From: Nocardia terrae
Lineage (GTDB): Bacteria > Actinomycetota > Actinomycetes > Mycobacteriales > Mycobacteriaceae
Assembly: GCF_009760405.1 (NCBI RefSeq)
Contig: NZ_WRPP01000017.1
Coordinates: 1 to 64,000 of the forward strand
Direction of reading: 5' to 3'
Length of the DNA: 64,000 nt
Shown here in pieces: positions 42,008 through 50,716 of the stretch. The position numbers were made by a program, and so were the translations under genes. The notes below the pieces were generated by a model. That model ran no database searches. It was given only the letters and a program-made list of their open reading frames with translations, and was not told the DNA's origin. The stretch's first letter is position 1; each line of letters opens with the position of its first letter.

Positions 42008-43789
42008 TTGGCCGCAGGGGAGAGGGCCGGTACGCGGTTCGGACAGTACGAATTGCGGCGACTGCTCGGCGTCGGAGGCATGGGCGAGGTCTACGAGGCC
42101 TACGACACCGTGCGCGATCGAGTGGTCGCCGTGAAACTGCTGGATGTCGACCTGGCCCGGCAGCCCAGCTATGTCGAGCGCTTCCGCCGCGAATCCCGCA
42201 CCGCCGCCAAACTGCAGGAACCACACGTCATTCCGGTGCACGACTGGGGTGAGGTGGACGGGGTCCTGTTCATCGACATGCGCCTGGTCCGCGGCCGCGA
42301 CCTCAAGGCGTACCTGCACGACGAGGGCCCGCTGCCGCCCGAGCACGCCGTCACCGTGGTGGAGCAGATCGCCGCCGCGCTCGACGCCGCCCACGAGAGC
42401 GGACTCGTGCACCGCGACGTCAAGCCCGCCAACATCCTGCTCACCGGCGAGATGTTCGCCTACCTGGTCGATTTCGGCATCGCCCACACCGAATCCGACG
42501 CCCAGCTCACCCAGACCGGCAATGCCATCGGCTCGTTCGCCTACATGGCCCCCGAACGCTTCGAGCACAGCGCCACCGTCTCGGCCGGAGCCGACATCTA
42601 CGCGCTGGCCTGCGTGCTCTACGAATCCCTCACCGGCAGACCGCCCTTCCTGACCGAGGGCAATCTGGCCACCATTCGCGCCCACATGCTCACGCCGCCA
42701 CCGCGGCCCAGCGTCCGGGCGGGCGTGCCGGTCGGGTTCGACCAGGTGGTCGCCATCGGCATGGCCAAGGACCCGACGCGCCGCTTCGCCAGCGCCGGGC
42801 AGCTGGCGCGGGCGGCGCGGGCCGCGCTGCAGCGCGCCGGGCAGGGGGAACCGGCCCGCACCACGGTGCCGCCCGCCCCGCCGACCCTTCCCAGCCCGGC
42901 CGTGCCGCCGAGCCATTCCGGTTCGCGGTACCTGGACCATCCCTCGGGGCCCGCGCAGCCGTACGGGAACCCGCCGCCGCGGGGGACGAATCCGTCGAGG
43001 CCGGTGGATCCTTCGGGGCCGCAGCGCCTTTCCGGTCCGGTGGGCCAGCCGAGCGGTGAGCGCCCCGCCGGACCGCCGGTCCATTCCGGACCCGGGAACT
43101 ACTCCGGACCCGGCAACTACGACCCGACCGTGCGGCGGCAGCCCGTCGCACCCACCTACGAGAACCCGGCGGGACGGTACGAGAACCCGACGCGGCCCCG
43201 CGAGCACCCCTCCGCGCCACTGCCGTTGCCACCCGAACCGCGCAGCAGGCTGCCGTTGCTGATCGGCGCGCTCATCGGCGTGGTCCTGGTGCTGGGAGGC
43301 GTGCTCGGCTGGGCATTGCTGTCCAACAGCCACACCGGCGGCAAGGACGGCGGCGGCAACAGCGCCGCGCCGGTCACCCCGAGCGCCGGGGGCTCGGTCA
43401 CGACCACCTCGGCCTACCGCACCACAACGCCTCCCACCACGACGCTGGCCCCGCTCTCCGGCTCCGTATCCGGTACGGACGGCCAGGGATTCACCTCGCA
43501 ATCGCCGCGCTGCAACGGCGACGATCCGGCCATGGCCATCGGTCGCACCGACAAGTCGCGCCTGGTCGTCTGCCGCACCTCCGCGGGCCGCTACTACTAC
43601 AAGGGCCTGCGCATCAGCGACGGCGCGGGCATCCAGCTCGACGACCCGGTGCCCGACGGCTCCGGCGGCTTCACCGTCACCAACCCCACCGACGGCACCC
43701 AGTACAAAATCACCGCCTACAGCCTGGTCATCACCAGTGGCGGCCAGGTCGCCGCTAATGAATCCATGATCGAATACGCCCACCGCTGA
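42008..43789 (+). CDS. Membrane-anchored Ser/Thr protein kinase (Pkn family)
   Basis: A 593-residue eukaryotic-like kinase. The kinase domain (about 14-275) has the glycine loop LGVGGMGEVYEA, Lys43, HRD Asp137 (VHRDVKPANIL), DFG Asp155 and MAPERF. A Pro-rich juxtamembrane region (about 285-415), one transmembrane helix (LPLLIGALIGVVLVLGGVLGW) and a small exported C-terminal domain follow. TTG 42008 is chosen as start because GGAGGA lies 8 nt upstream and the protein then begins just before the kinase fold; earlier GTG codons are possible. The outside domain suggests signal sensing; no known sensor family was recognised. Confidence 0.88.
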   Translation: MAAGERAGTRFGQYELRRLLGVGGMGEVYEAYDTVRDRVVAVKLLDVDLARQPSYVERFRRESRTAAKLQEPHVIPVHDWGEVDGVLFIDMRLVRGRDLKAYLHDEGPLPPEHAVTVVEQIAAALDAAHESGLVHRDVKPANILLTGEMFAYLVDFGIAHTESDAQLTQTGNAIGSFAYMAPERFEHSATVSAGADIYALACVLYESLTGRPPFLTEGNLATIRAHMLTPPPRPSVRAGVPVGFDQVVAIGMAKDPTRRFASAGQLARAARAALQRAGQGEPARTTVPPAPPTLPSPAVPPSHSGSRYLDHPSGPAQPYGNPPPRGTNPSRPVDPSGPQRLSGPVGQPSGERPAGPPVHSGPGNYSGPGNYDPTVRRQPVAPTYENPAGRYENPTRPREHPSAPLPLPPEPRSRLPLLIGALIGVVLVLGGVLGWALLSNSHTGGKDGGGNSAAPVTPSAGGSVTTTSAYRTTTPPTTTLAPLSGSVSGTDGQGFTSQSPRCNGDDPAMAIGRTDKSRLVVCRTSAGRYYYKGLRISDGAGIQLDDPVPDGSGGFTVTNPTDGTQYKITAYSLVITSGGQVAANESMIEYAHR

Positions 43790-43859
43790 GCTTTCCGATT
43801 CCCAGCGTGACAACTGATTTAGTGGTGGCCGGGGTAACTCCCCGGGTACGTCCAAGATC

Positions 43860-43876
43860 GCGTTGGCACCCAACGC
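43860..43876. promoter_or_regulatory. Compact inverted repeat upstream of the quinone reductase
   Basis: GCGTTGG (43860-43866) and CCAACGC (43870-43876) have a 3-bp centre. It is located about 100 bp before the oxidoreductase start and could be an operator or a small hairpin. A second short stem (43829-43834/43840-43845) follows the kinase gene. Confidence 0.3.
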
Positions 43877-43977
43877 GGGTACGGATGCGAGACTGGTCAC
43901 GGCTCTCAGCCGCCCGCTAGAGTCGCGGGGAGGCGGGGGAGCATCCGCAGGTGGATTGATCGGAGTTGATCGGGAAA

Positions 43978-44952
43978 ATGCGCGCAGCCGTGGTGAGCAA
44001 GCTTGAAGGCCCCGAATCCATCGAGGTGGTCGATTTCCCCGAGCCCGTCGCTTATCCGGGTGGCGTCGTCATCGACGTGCACGCCGCCGGCATCGCCTTC
44101 CCGGACGTCCTCATGACCCGCGGCCTCTACCAGATGAAGCCGCCGCTGCCCTACGTCGTCGGGTGCGAGGTCGCGGGCATCGTGCGTGAGGCCCCGGAGA
44201 ACGCGCACGTGCGGGCCGGTGACCGCGTGGTCGCGCTGACCCTGCTCGGCAATGCCGCCGCGGAAGTAGCCGTAGCCCCGGTCGACATGGTGTTCAAGCT
44301 GCCCGACAACGTGTCGCTGGAAGCCGGTGCGGGCGTGCTGTTCAACGACCTCACCGTGCACTTCTGCCTGCGCAATCGCGGCCGCCTCGCCGAGGGCGAG
44401 ACCGTCCTGGTGCACGGCGCGGCCGGCGGTATCGGCACCTCCACGCTGCGCATGGCCCAGGCGCTCGGCGCGGGCCGGGTGATCGCGGTGGTCAGCACCG
44501 AGGAGAAGGCCGAGGTCGCGCGGGCCAACGGCGCCACCGACGTGGTGCTCACCGACGGCTGGCTGAACGCGGTCAAGGAACTCACCGATGGCCGCGGCGT
44601 CGACATCGTGCTCGACCCGGTCGGCGGCGACCGCTTCACCGACAGCATCCGCTCCCTGGCCTCGGCCGGCCGCCTGCTGGTGGTCGGCTTCACCGCGGGT
44701 GAGATCCCCACCGTCAAGGTGAACCGCCTGCTGCTCAAGAACGTCGAGGTGATCGGCGCGGCCTGGGGTGAATGGGCCATGTCCCACCCGGGCTACCTGG
44801 CCGAACAGTGGGCCGAGGTGGAGCCGCTGCTGGCCAACGGCAAGATCGCCCCGCCGGAACCGGTGCTCTACACCCTCGAACACACCGCCGAGGCCGTCTC
44901 CGCCCTCGACAAGCGCACCGCGACAGGGAAAGTCGTCGTCACGATCCGCTGA
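43978..44952 (+). CDS. Zinc-independent quinone oxidoreductase (MDR family)
   Basis: A 324-residue NADPH-dependent quinone or enone reductase. The N-terminal GroES-like domain reads VIDVHAAGIAFPDVLMTRGLYQ with PYVVGCEVAGIV; the Rossmann domain has VLVHGAAGGIGTSTLRMAQALG and a DIVLDPVGGD motif. No zinc-binding cysteines are present. ATG 43978 is chosen over TTG 43966, which overlaps the GGAG. It lies 22 bp before the winged-helix gene. Confidence 0.9.
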   Translation: MRAAVVSKLEGPESIEVVDFPEPVAYPGGVVIDVHAAGIAFPDVLMTRGLYQMKPPLPYVVGCEVAGIVREAPENAHVRAGDRVVALTLLGNAAAEVAVAPVDMVFKLPDNVSLEAGAGVLFNDLTVHFCLRNRGRLAEGETVLVHGAAGGIGTSTLRMAQALGAGRVIAVVSTEEKAEVARANGATDVVLTDGWLNAVKELTDGRGVDIVLDPVGGDRFTDSIRSLASAGRLLVVGFTAGEIPTVKVNRLLLKNVEVIGAAWGEWAMSHPGYLAEQWAEVEPLLANGKIAPPEPVLYTLEHTAEAVSALDKRTATGKVVVTIR

Positions 44953-44974
44953 GAAAGCGCTACGGTGCTGAATC

Positions 44975-46087
44975 GTGAAGCTGTCCAACCGGATTCTCAA
45001 CCGGACACTGCTCGCCCGTCAGCACCTGCTGGAGCGAACCGCGCTCGACGTCGGCGACCTGTGTGACCACCTGGTCGGCCTGCAGGCGCAGGACATGCTG
45101 CCGCCGTTCGTCGCGTTGTGGAGCCGCGCAATCGATTTCGCCCCGGCGACGGTCTCGAAGGCCCTCGACGACCGCTCGCTGGTGCGAATCACCCTGATGC
45201 GCGGCACCATTCACCTGGTTACCCCGCCGGACGCACTGCGCATCGCTCCGCACATCCAGCCGGAACTGGAGAAGATCCCGTTCCGCAAGGGCTTCAACTA
45301 CGGCGCGCTGGTCGGGCTGGACCCGGAAGAGGTTCGCGCGCACGGGGAATCGGTACTGGGCGACGAACCGATGCCCGCCGCGCAACTGCGCGAGCACGCC
45401 GCCGCCCTCTACCCCGACCGTGACCCGGGCGCGATCGTCCAAGCCTGGCTCTATCAGCTCCCCGTCCTGCAAACCCCGCCCCGCGGCCGCTGGGGCGACA
45501 GCAGCCGCCCGATCTGGTCCCGTGTGCAGCCCTGGCTCGGCGCACCCCTCGATCCGGGCTATCCCCTCGAGGAGCTCCTGCTCCGCTACCTGCGCGCCTT
45601 CGGCCCCGCCACCACCATGGACATGCAGACCTGGTCCAAACTGACCGGAATGAAGGCGGCCGTCGCAAAACTCGGCGACCGCGTCCGCACCTACACCGAC
45701 GACCGCGGCCGCACCCTCTACGACGCCGCCGACGCCGTACTCGCCGATCCCGAACTGCCCGCACCGGTCCGCCTGCTCGGCTGGTACGACAATGCGATTC
45801 TGTCCCACCAGGATCGGAGCCGGATCGTCCCCGACGGCAATGCCCCGCCCCTGCGCGCCTTCGCCAACCAGGTCTCGCCGGTGCTGGTGGACGGATACCT
45901 GACCGGTGTCTACAAGGTCTTCACCAAGGGCACGACGGCATCGCTGCGGATCTGCCCGCACGGCACCTGGACGCGCGCCGAACGCGAGGCCGTCGAAGCG
46001 GAAGCCGTTGCCCTGCTGGAATTCCTGGAACCCACCCACACGCGCAGCGTCGAGATCCTGGCGCCGGGAGCCGACCTGCGGCCGTAG
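44975..46087 (+). CDS. Winged-helix DNA-binding (AlkZ/HTH_42-like) protein
   Basis: A 370-residue protein of the family that includes the DNA glycosylases AlkZ and YcaQ. The motif GLQAQDMLPP provides the Gln-x-Gln active-site pair seen in AlkZ, near residue 36, followed by the winged-helix domains and a C-terminal VYKVFTKGTTASLRICPHG region. It may excise alkylated bases or cross-links; relatives without proven activity also exist. The GTG start is 8 bp after a -10-like TACGGT (44961-44966), so the mRNA may be leaderless or nearly so. Confidence 0.8.
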   Translation: MKLSNRILNRTLLARQHLLERTALDVGDLCDHLVGLQAQDMLPPFVALWSRAIDFAPATVSKALDDRSLVRITLMRGTIHLVTPPDALRIAPHIQPELEKIPFRKGFNYGALVGLDPEEVRAHGESVLGDEPMPAAQLREHAAALYPDRDPGAIVQAWLYQLPVLQTPPRGRWGDSSRPIWSRVQPWLGAPLDPGYPLEELLLRYLRAFGPATTMDMQTWSKLTGMKAAVAKLGDRVRTYTDDRGRTLYDAADAVLADPELPAPVRLLGWYDNAILSHQDRSRIVPDGNAPPLRAFANQVSPVLVDGYLTGVYKVFTKGTTASLRICPHGTWTRAEREAVEAEAVALLEFLEPTHTRSVEILAPGADLRP

Positions 46088-46232
46088 CCGGGTGAGATCG
46101 CGCGCGAGGATTTACCTGTGGGCAACACCGGGTCGTTAGGCTTCCCGGCACGACGCTCATGGCTGCAACGGGCGACGGGCACCATCGAACACCCGGTGGG
46201 CGAACCAGCCGCATTTCCGAGAGGAATGCCGC

Positions 46233-47573
46233 ATGGTGCGCATTCAGCCCTGTTCCGTCGTCATCGGTGACGTCACCGCCTACCTCGCCACCCCGGCGGG
46301 TCCCCGCTGGTTGCCGGGACAGGACGTGGTGGTCGTCGACGGCGTGATCACCGCCCTCGCCCCCGGTGCGGGAGCCGGACTCGAGCTCCCTTACACCGAC
46401 GGTGCCGGGGGCCATCTGATCCCGGGTTTCGTCAACACCCACACCCATCTGCAACAGTCCGTCCTGCGCGGAGCGGGGGAGGGGCTGCCGCTGCTCGAAT
46501 GGTTGCACTGCGTAGGCGAATTCACCGTCGCCGCCACCCCCGAGCAGACCTACGCGGCCGCGCTGGCCGGTGGACTCGAACTGTTGCGGAGCGGCGTCAC
46601 CACCGTCGTCGAGCACATGTGGCCGAACCCGTCGCAGGCCGTGCACGACGCGGCACTGCGAGCCTTGTCGGAGTTGGGGATCCGGGTCGTGTTCGGGCGC
46701 GGCCTCGCCGACCGGTCGGACCCCACTCGCAAGTGGGGGATGGATCCCCGTCTGGTGCAACCGCTTCCGGAGGTCTTCGCTCATCTCGCCGATCTCGACA
46801 CGCGCCTGGCGGGTTCCCGCATCACCACCGCGCTGGCCGTGCCGAACCCGCGCTGCCTCACCCCGGACGGCATGGCGGCGGTGGCCGAATACGCCGCGCA
46901 GCACGGCAAGACCATCTCCATCCACCTGCTCGAGACCGGCACCGACGAGGAGATGTGCCGATTGCATGCAGCCCGCTCGGCCGTCGACTACCTGGACGCG
47001 GGCGGACTGCTCGGCCCGCGGACCCTCGCCGTGCACTGCTGCAAACTCGATGCCCAGGGTCGCGAAACCCTTTCCGCACGCGGGGTTTCGGTGTCCTACA
47101 ACCCGCTCAGCAATATGCGCCTCGGCAGCGGTGTGGCCCCGATTCCCGCCATGCTCGACGTCGGCGTGCGCGTGGGTCTCGGCGTCGACGGCGCGGCCAG
47201 CAACGACACCCAGGACATGCTGCTGGCCCTGCGCGTGGGCGCTTACCTGCAGCGCGCCCACCACGAGCGCGCCGATCTGCTCCCCTTCGACGACATGCTG
47301 CGCCTGGCCACCCGCGGTGCGGCCCCCGCCCTCGGGCTGGCCGACGGCCCCACCGGTCTGGCCGTCGGCGATCGCGCCGACCTCACCCTGGTGCGCTTCG
47401 ACCGCGACTTCGCCTGCCTGCCCGTCCGCGACCCGGGCGCGAGCCTGCTGACCACCGGCTCCCCGCGCGTGGTGGACACCGTCTGGGTCGACGGCGAAGC
47501 GGTGATCCGCGACGGCCGCAGCACCCGGATCGACGAGGCCGACCTCGTGAACCTGCTGAATAGCATGCGATAA
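46233..47573 (+). CDS. Amidohydrolase, 8-oxoguanine/S-adenosylhomocysteine deaminase type
   Basis: A 446-residue metal-dependent deaminase of the TrzA/AtzA-SAH deaminase group. Metal and catalytic residues are in place: His70 and His72 (NTHTHLQQ), His231 (SIHLLET), His268 (VHCCK) and Asp319 (VDGAASND). The sequence fits the 8-oxoguanine deaminase-like subgroup, so the substrate is probably an amino-substituted purine, pyrimidine or triazine. GAGAGGAA precedes the ATG. It stands 94 bp upstream of an ABC importer in the same direction, suggesting that the imported compound is deaminated here. Confidence 0.88.
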   Translation: MVRIQPCSVVIGDVTAYLATPAGPRWLPGQDVVVVDGVITALAPGAGAGLELPYTDGAGGHLIPGFVNTHTHLQQSVLRGAGEGLPLLEWLHCVGEFTVAATPEQTYAAALAGGLELLRSGVTTVVEHMWPNPSQAVHDAALRALSELGIRVVFGRGLADRSDPTRKWGMDPRLVQPLPEVFAHLADLDTRLAGSRITTALAVPNPRCLTPDGMAAVAEYAAQHGKTISIHLLETGTDEEMCRLHAARSAVDYLDAGGLLGPRTLAVHCCKLDAQGRETLSARGVSVSYNPLSNMRLGSGVAPIPAMLDVGVRVGLGVDGAASNDTQDMLLALRVGAYLQRAHHERADLLPFDDMLRLATRGAAPALGLADGPTGLAVGDRADLTLVRFDRDFACLPVRDPGASLLTTGSPRVVDTVWVDGEAVIRDGRSTRIDEADLVNLLNSMR

Positions 47574-47601
47574 CAGTTAATCGAGCCGAAACAGACGCTC
47601 G

Positions 47602-47656
47602 ATTGCATGTAATCAAGGAACGCAAGACTGAAAGGACGTCAAGCATTGCACGCAAT
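47602..47656. promoter_or_regulatory. Two near-palindromic sites before the ABC operon (GntR operator candidates)
   Basis: ATTGCATGTAAT (47602-47613) and ATTGCACGCAAT (47645-47656) share the pattern ATTGCAYGYAAT, with centres 43 bp apart. They lie in the only gap of the gene cluster, directly upstream of the transporter, and resemble TTG-TATA-CAA-type sites of FadR/FCD GntR regulators. Such a regulator is encoded at 51734-52378. Confidence 0.55.
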
Positions 47657-47667
47657 AAAGTGAGAAG

Positions 47668-48513
47668 GTGAGTGTGGTGGCTCCACGGGACACAGCACAC
47701 AGCGGCACGGCCCTCCTGTCCGGCGCACCCGCCGAGCGGCCGGGACCCGACCTCGCCGCCGAACCCGGACGCGCCACCGAGATCTCGTTCGCCGGTGTCG
47801 GAAAGCGATTCGGGGGCAATGGATCCGGGGAGGTCGTCGCACTGGACGGCATCGACCTGGAGGTCCGCCGCGGCGAATTCGTCGCCGTGGTGGGGCCTTC
47901 CGGCTGCGGCAAGTCCACCCTGCTGCGGCTGGCCGCCGGATTGGACAGCGCCACGTCGGGAAGCGTTGCGGTGCAGACCGATTCGGTCGGATTCATCTTC
48001 CAGGACGCCACCCTGCTGCCCTGGCGCAAGGTGCTGCGCAATGTGGAACTGTGCGCCGAGCTGCGGGCGATCGGCCGCACCGAACGGCGGACGCGCGCGA
48101 CGCGCGCCCTGACCGCGGTCGGCCTGGCCGACTTCGCGGGCAAGCTGCCCGGCCAGCTCTCCGGCGGCATGCGCATGCGGGTCTCGCTGGCCCGCGCCCT
48201 GGCGCTGGAACCCGAACTCATGCTGCTCGACGAACCCTTCGGCGCGCTCGACGAGATCACCCGGCTGGGCATGCAGGAGGAGTTGCTGCGCCTCTACCGA
48301 GACAACGCCTTCACCGCCTTGTTCATCACCCACTCGGTCTCCGAGGCCGTCTTCCTCGCCTCCCGCGTGGTGGTCATGTCCGCCCGCCCCGGGCGCATCC
48401 ACGAGGTCATCGACATCGACCTCCCGTATCCCCGCACCCGCGACCTGCGCTACGAGCCGGCCTTCACCGCGCTCGCGGCCCAGGTGTCCGCATCCCTGAA
48501 AGAAGCCTCCTGA
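47668..48513 (+). CDS. ABC importer ATPase (SsuB/TauB-like)
   Basis: The 281-residue ATPase of a nitrate/sulfonate/pyrimidine-precursor-type importer. It shows Walker A VGPSGCGKST, Q-loop FIFQDATLLPW, signature LSGGMRMRVSLARAL, Walker B LLDEPFGALDE and H-loop FITHSVSEAV. An N-terminal extension of about 35 residues precedes the fold. GTG 47674 is better placed behind GAGAAGG than GTG 47668; the difference is two residues. The stop codon overlaps the permease start (TGATG). Confidence 0.92.
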   Translation: MSVVAPRDTAHSGTALLSGAPAERPGPDLAAEPGRATEISFAGVGKRFGGNGSGEVVALDGIDLEVRRGEFVAVVGPSGCGKSTLLRLAAGLDSATSGSVAVQTDSVGFIFQDATLLPWRKVLRNVELCAELRAIGRTERRTRATRALTAVGLADFAGKLPGQLSGGMRMRVSLARALALEPELMLLDEPFGALDEITRLGMQEELLRLYRDNAFTALFITHSVSEAVFLASRVVVMSARPGRIHEVIDIDLPYPRTRDLRYEPAFTALAAQVSASLKEAS

Positions 48514-49520
48514 TGGCCGCTCACCCCACCGCAGCCCCTCCCGCCCGAACTGCCGCGAGCGGCGCCGACCGCCGCCCCGCACCCGAACTCGCGCCGGGTC
48601 CCGGGCCGGACGGCGTGGCTCGGATCACGCGGCCGCCCTCCGAGCCCGCATCGAACCCGTCACCGAAAGCGACCGCCGGTAACGCACTCGCCGCCGAAGC
48701 GGTCGCGGAGAAGTCGCGCTCGGCTGTCGGGGCGCTCGCGGTACGCGTGTTGCGCAAGGCGCTGGTGCCGCTGGTCTCCGCCGGGCTCGCCCTCGGGGCC
48801 TGGTATCTGGTGTCGCTGGTGTTGCTCTCGCCGCAGCGGCGGTTCCTGCTGCCGCCGCCGCATCGGGTCCTCACCGAATCGCTGGCCGACCCGGCGAAAC
48901 TGGAAGTGATGCTGCGGGCGCTGGCGGTCACCGCGCGGATCGCCGTCACCGGGCTGGCGCTGGCCGCGGTGATCGGCGTCGCGGTCGGGGTGATCATGAG
49001 CCAGGCCAAGGTGGTCGAGCGGGTGGTATACCCATATGCGGTTGTGCTGCAAGCGATTCCGGTGCTGGCCGTGGTGCCGCTGATCGGGCTGTGGTTCGGG
49101 TACGGGCCGACGGCGCGGACCATCGTGTGCGTGCTCATCGCGGTGCATCCGATCATCGCCATGACGTTGTTCGGGATCCAGTCGGTGGACGCCAATCTCC
49201 GCGAGCTGTTCGCGCTCGGCCGGTCGAATCGACTGCGCCGCTTGGTTTCCCTGGAACTGCCCGCCGCGCTGCCGTCCATCATGGCCAGCCTGCGCACCGC
49301 CGCCGGACTCGCGGTGACCGGCGCGGTCATCGGCGACATGTTCTTCGCCAAGGGGCAGCCCGGCATCGGCACCCTGCTCGACACCTATCGCGCCCGCCTG
49401 CAATCGGAGGATCTGCTGGCCGCACTGGTGCTCGCCGCCCTGTTCGGCGTCACCGTCTTCGCACTGTTCACCGCGGCGCAGCGGCTCACCGTCGGCCGCT
49501 GGCACGCCTCCGGCCGCTGA
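48513..49520 (+). CDS. ABC importer permease (SsuC/TauC-like)
   Basis: A 335-residue permease. An unusual Ala/Pro-rich hydrophilic N-terminal extension of about 70 residues precedes six membrane helices. The coupling (EAA-like) loop is visible as ELFALGRSNRLRRLVSLELPAALPSIMASL, followed by the conserved AGLAVTGAVIGDMFF segment. ATG 48513 overlaps the ATPase stop by one base, so earlier in-frame starts within the ATPase gene are rejected. The binding-protein gene follows 35 bp later. Confidence 0.9.
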   Translation: MAAHPTAAPPARTAASGADRRPAPELAPGPGPDGVARITRPPSEPASNPSPKATAGNALAAEAVAEKSRSAVGALAVRVLRKALVPLVSAGLALGAWYLVSLVLLSPQRRFLLPPPHRVLTESLADPAKLEVMLRALAVTARIAVTGLALAAVIGVAVGVIMSQAKVVERVVYPYAVVLQAIPVLAVVPLIGLWFGYGPTARTIVCVLIAVHPIIAMTLFGIQSVDANLRELFALGRSNRLRRLVSLELPAALPSIMASLRTAAGLAVTGAVIGDMFFAKGQPGIGTLLDTYRARLQSEDLLAALVLAALFGVTVFALFTAAQRLTVGRWHASGR

Positions 49521-49555
49521 AAACACACGCCCCCGGCACTATTCGTGGAGAAGCC

Positions 49556-50716
49556 ATGTCCAAAACCTTCCGGCGGATCGGCGTCGCAGCCCTCGCCGCC
49601 CTGACCGTCGCCGCCGCGGCGGCCTGTTCCGACAAGCCCGCCGACACACCGGCCGTGGCCCTGCCCGCCGCCCCGCCCGAACAACAGCTCGCCGGGGTCT
49701 GCCCCGCCACCGTCACGGTCCAGCTGCAATGGGAACCCGAGACCGACTCCGGCCCGATCTTCGGCCTGCTCGGCCCCGGCTACCGCGTCGACGCCGACAA
49801 CAGCAAGGTCACCGGGCCGCTCGTGGTCGACGGCAAGGACACCGGCGTGAAACTGGAGATTCGCGCGGGCGGACCGGCCATCGGTTTCCAGACGGTGCCC
49901 TCGCAGATGTACGTGGACTCCTCGATCACCCTGGGCCTCACCCACTCCGAGCAGGCCATCGCCGCGGCGGGCAAACAGCCGGTGGTCGCCGTCACCACGC
50001 TGCTCCGCTACAGCCCGCAGATGCTCATGTGGGATCCCAAGACGCATCCGGACTGGAAGGGCATCGCCGACATCGGGAAATCCGGTGCGCCCGTGGTGGT
50101 CTCGCAGGGGCAGCTGTATCCCGACTGGCTGGTGGACCGGGGGTTGTTGAACGCCAAGCAGATCGACGCCTCCTACGACAATTCGCCGTCCCGCTTCGTC
50201 GCCGATCCGTCGTTCGCGCAACAGGGCTTCGCCAACTCCGAGCCCTACGTCTACGAACACGAGGTGCGTGCCTGGAACAAGCCGGTCGCCTACCAGCTGC
50301 TGCGCGACGTCGGCTACGAGGGCTACGCCCGCACGGTCACCGTGCGGGCCGACAAGCTCGACGAGCTGCGGCCCTGCCTGCAACGGCTGGTGCCGATGAT
50401 CCAAAGGGCCACCGCGCAATTCAAGGCCGACCCCCAGCATGTGAACGACGTCGTGGTGGACGTCGTCGCCAAGAGCCCCAAATTTACGCCCTACAGCGCC
50501 GAACTCGCCGCCTTCGGCTCCCGCGTGCTCATCGACAACGGCCTCGTCGGACCCGAAAGCGACGGTGTCATCGGCAGTTTCGACACCGCCCGCGTGCAGC
50601 GCGTCATCGACGCCTTCAGCCCCATCCTGCGCCGCGGCGGCGCGGCCGTACCCGCCGGGCTCGCCGCCCGCGACCTGGTCACCACCGAATTCATCGACCC
50701 GAAGGTAACCGCATGA
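49556..50716 (+). CDS. ABC importer substrate-binding lipoprotein (NMT1/THI5-like)
   Basis: A 386-residue binding protein with a lipoprotein signal (VAAAAACSDK; lipidated Cys near residue 24). The mature domain VTVQLQWEPETDSGPIFG is typical of NMT1/THI5/SsuA-type receptors, where QLxW opens the ligand cleft of proteins that bind nucleobase- or pyrimidine-like compounds. The GGAGAAG site sets ATG 49556. It overlaps the oxygenase gene by 4 bp (ATGA), linking uptake to oxidation. Confidence 0.88.
   Translation: MSKTFRRIGVAALAALTVAAAAACSDKPADTPAVALPAAPPEQQLAGVCPATVTVQLQWEPETDSGPIFGLLGPGYRVDADNSKVTGPLVVDGKDTGVKLEIRAGGPAIGFQTVPSQMYVDSSITLGLTHSEQAIAAAGKQPVVAVTTLLRYSPQMLMWDPKTHPDWKGIADIGKSGAPVVVSQGQLYPDWLVDRGLLNAKQIDASYDNSPSRFVADPSFAQQGFANSEPYVYEHEVRAWNKPVAYQLLRDVGYEGYARTVTVRADKLDELRPCLQRLVPMIQRATAQFKADPQHVNDVVVDVVAKSPKFTPYSAELAAFGSRVLIDNGLVGPESDGVIGSFDTARVQRVIDAFSPILRRGGAAVPAGLAARDLVTTEFIDPKVTA

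Noticed and set aside
43829..43845. Terminator after the protein kinase gene
   Set aside because: The stem is only 6 bp and there is no T-run; too weak to call.
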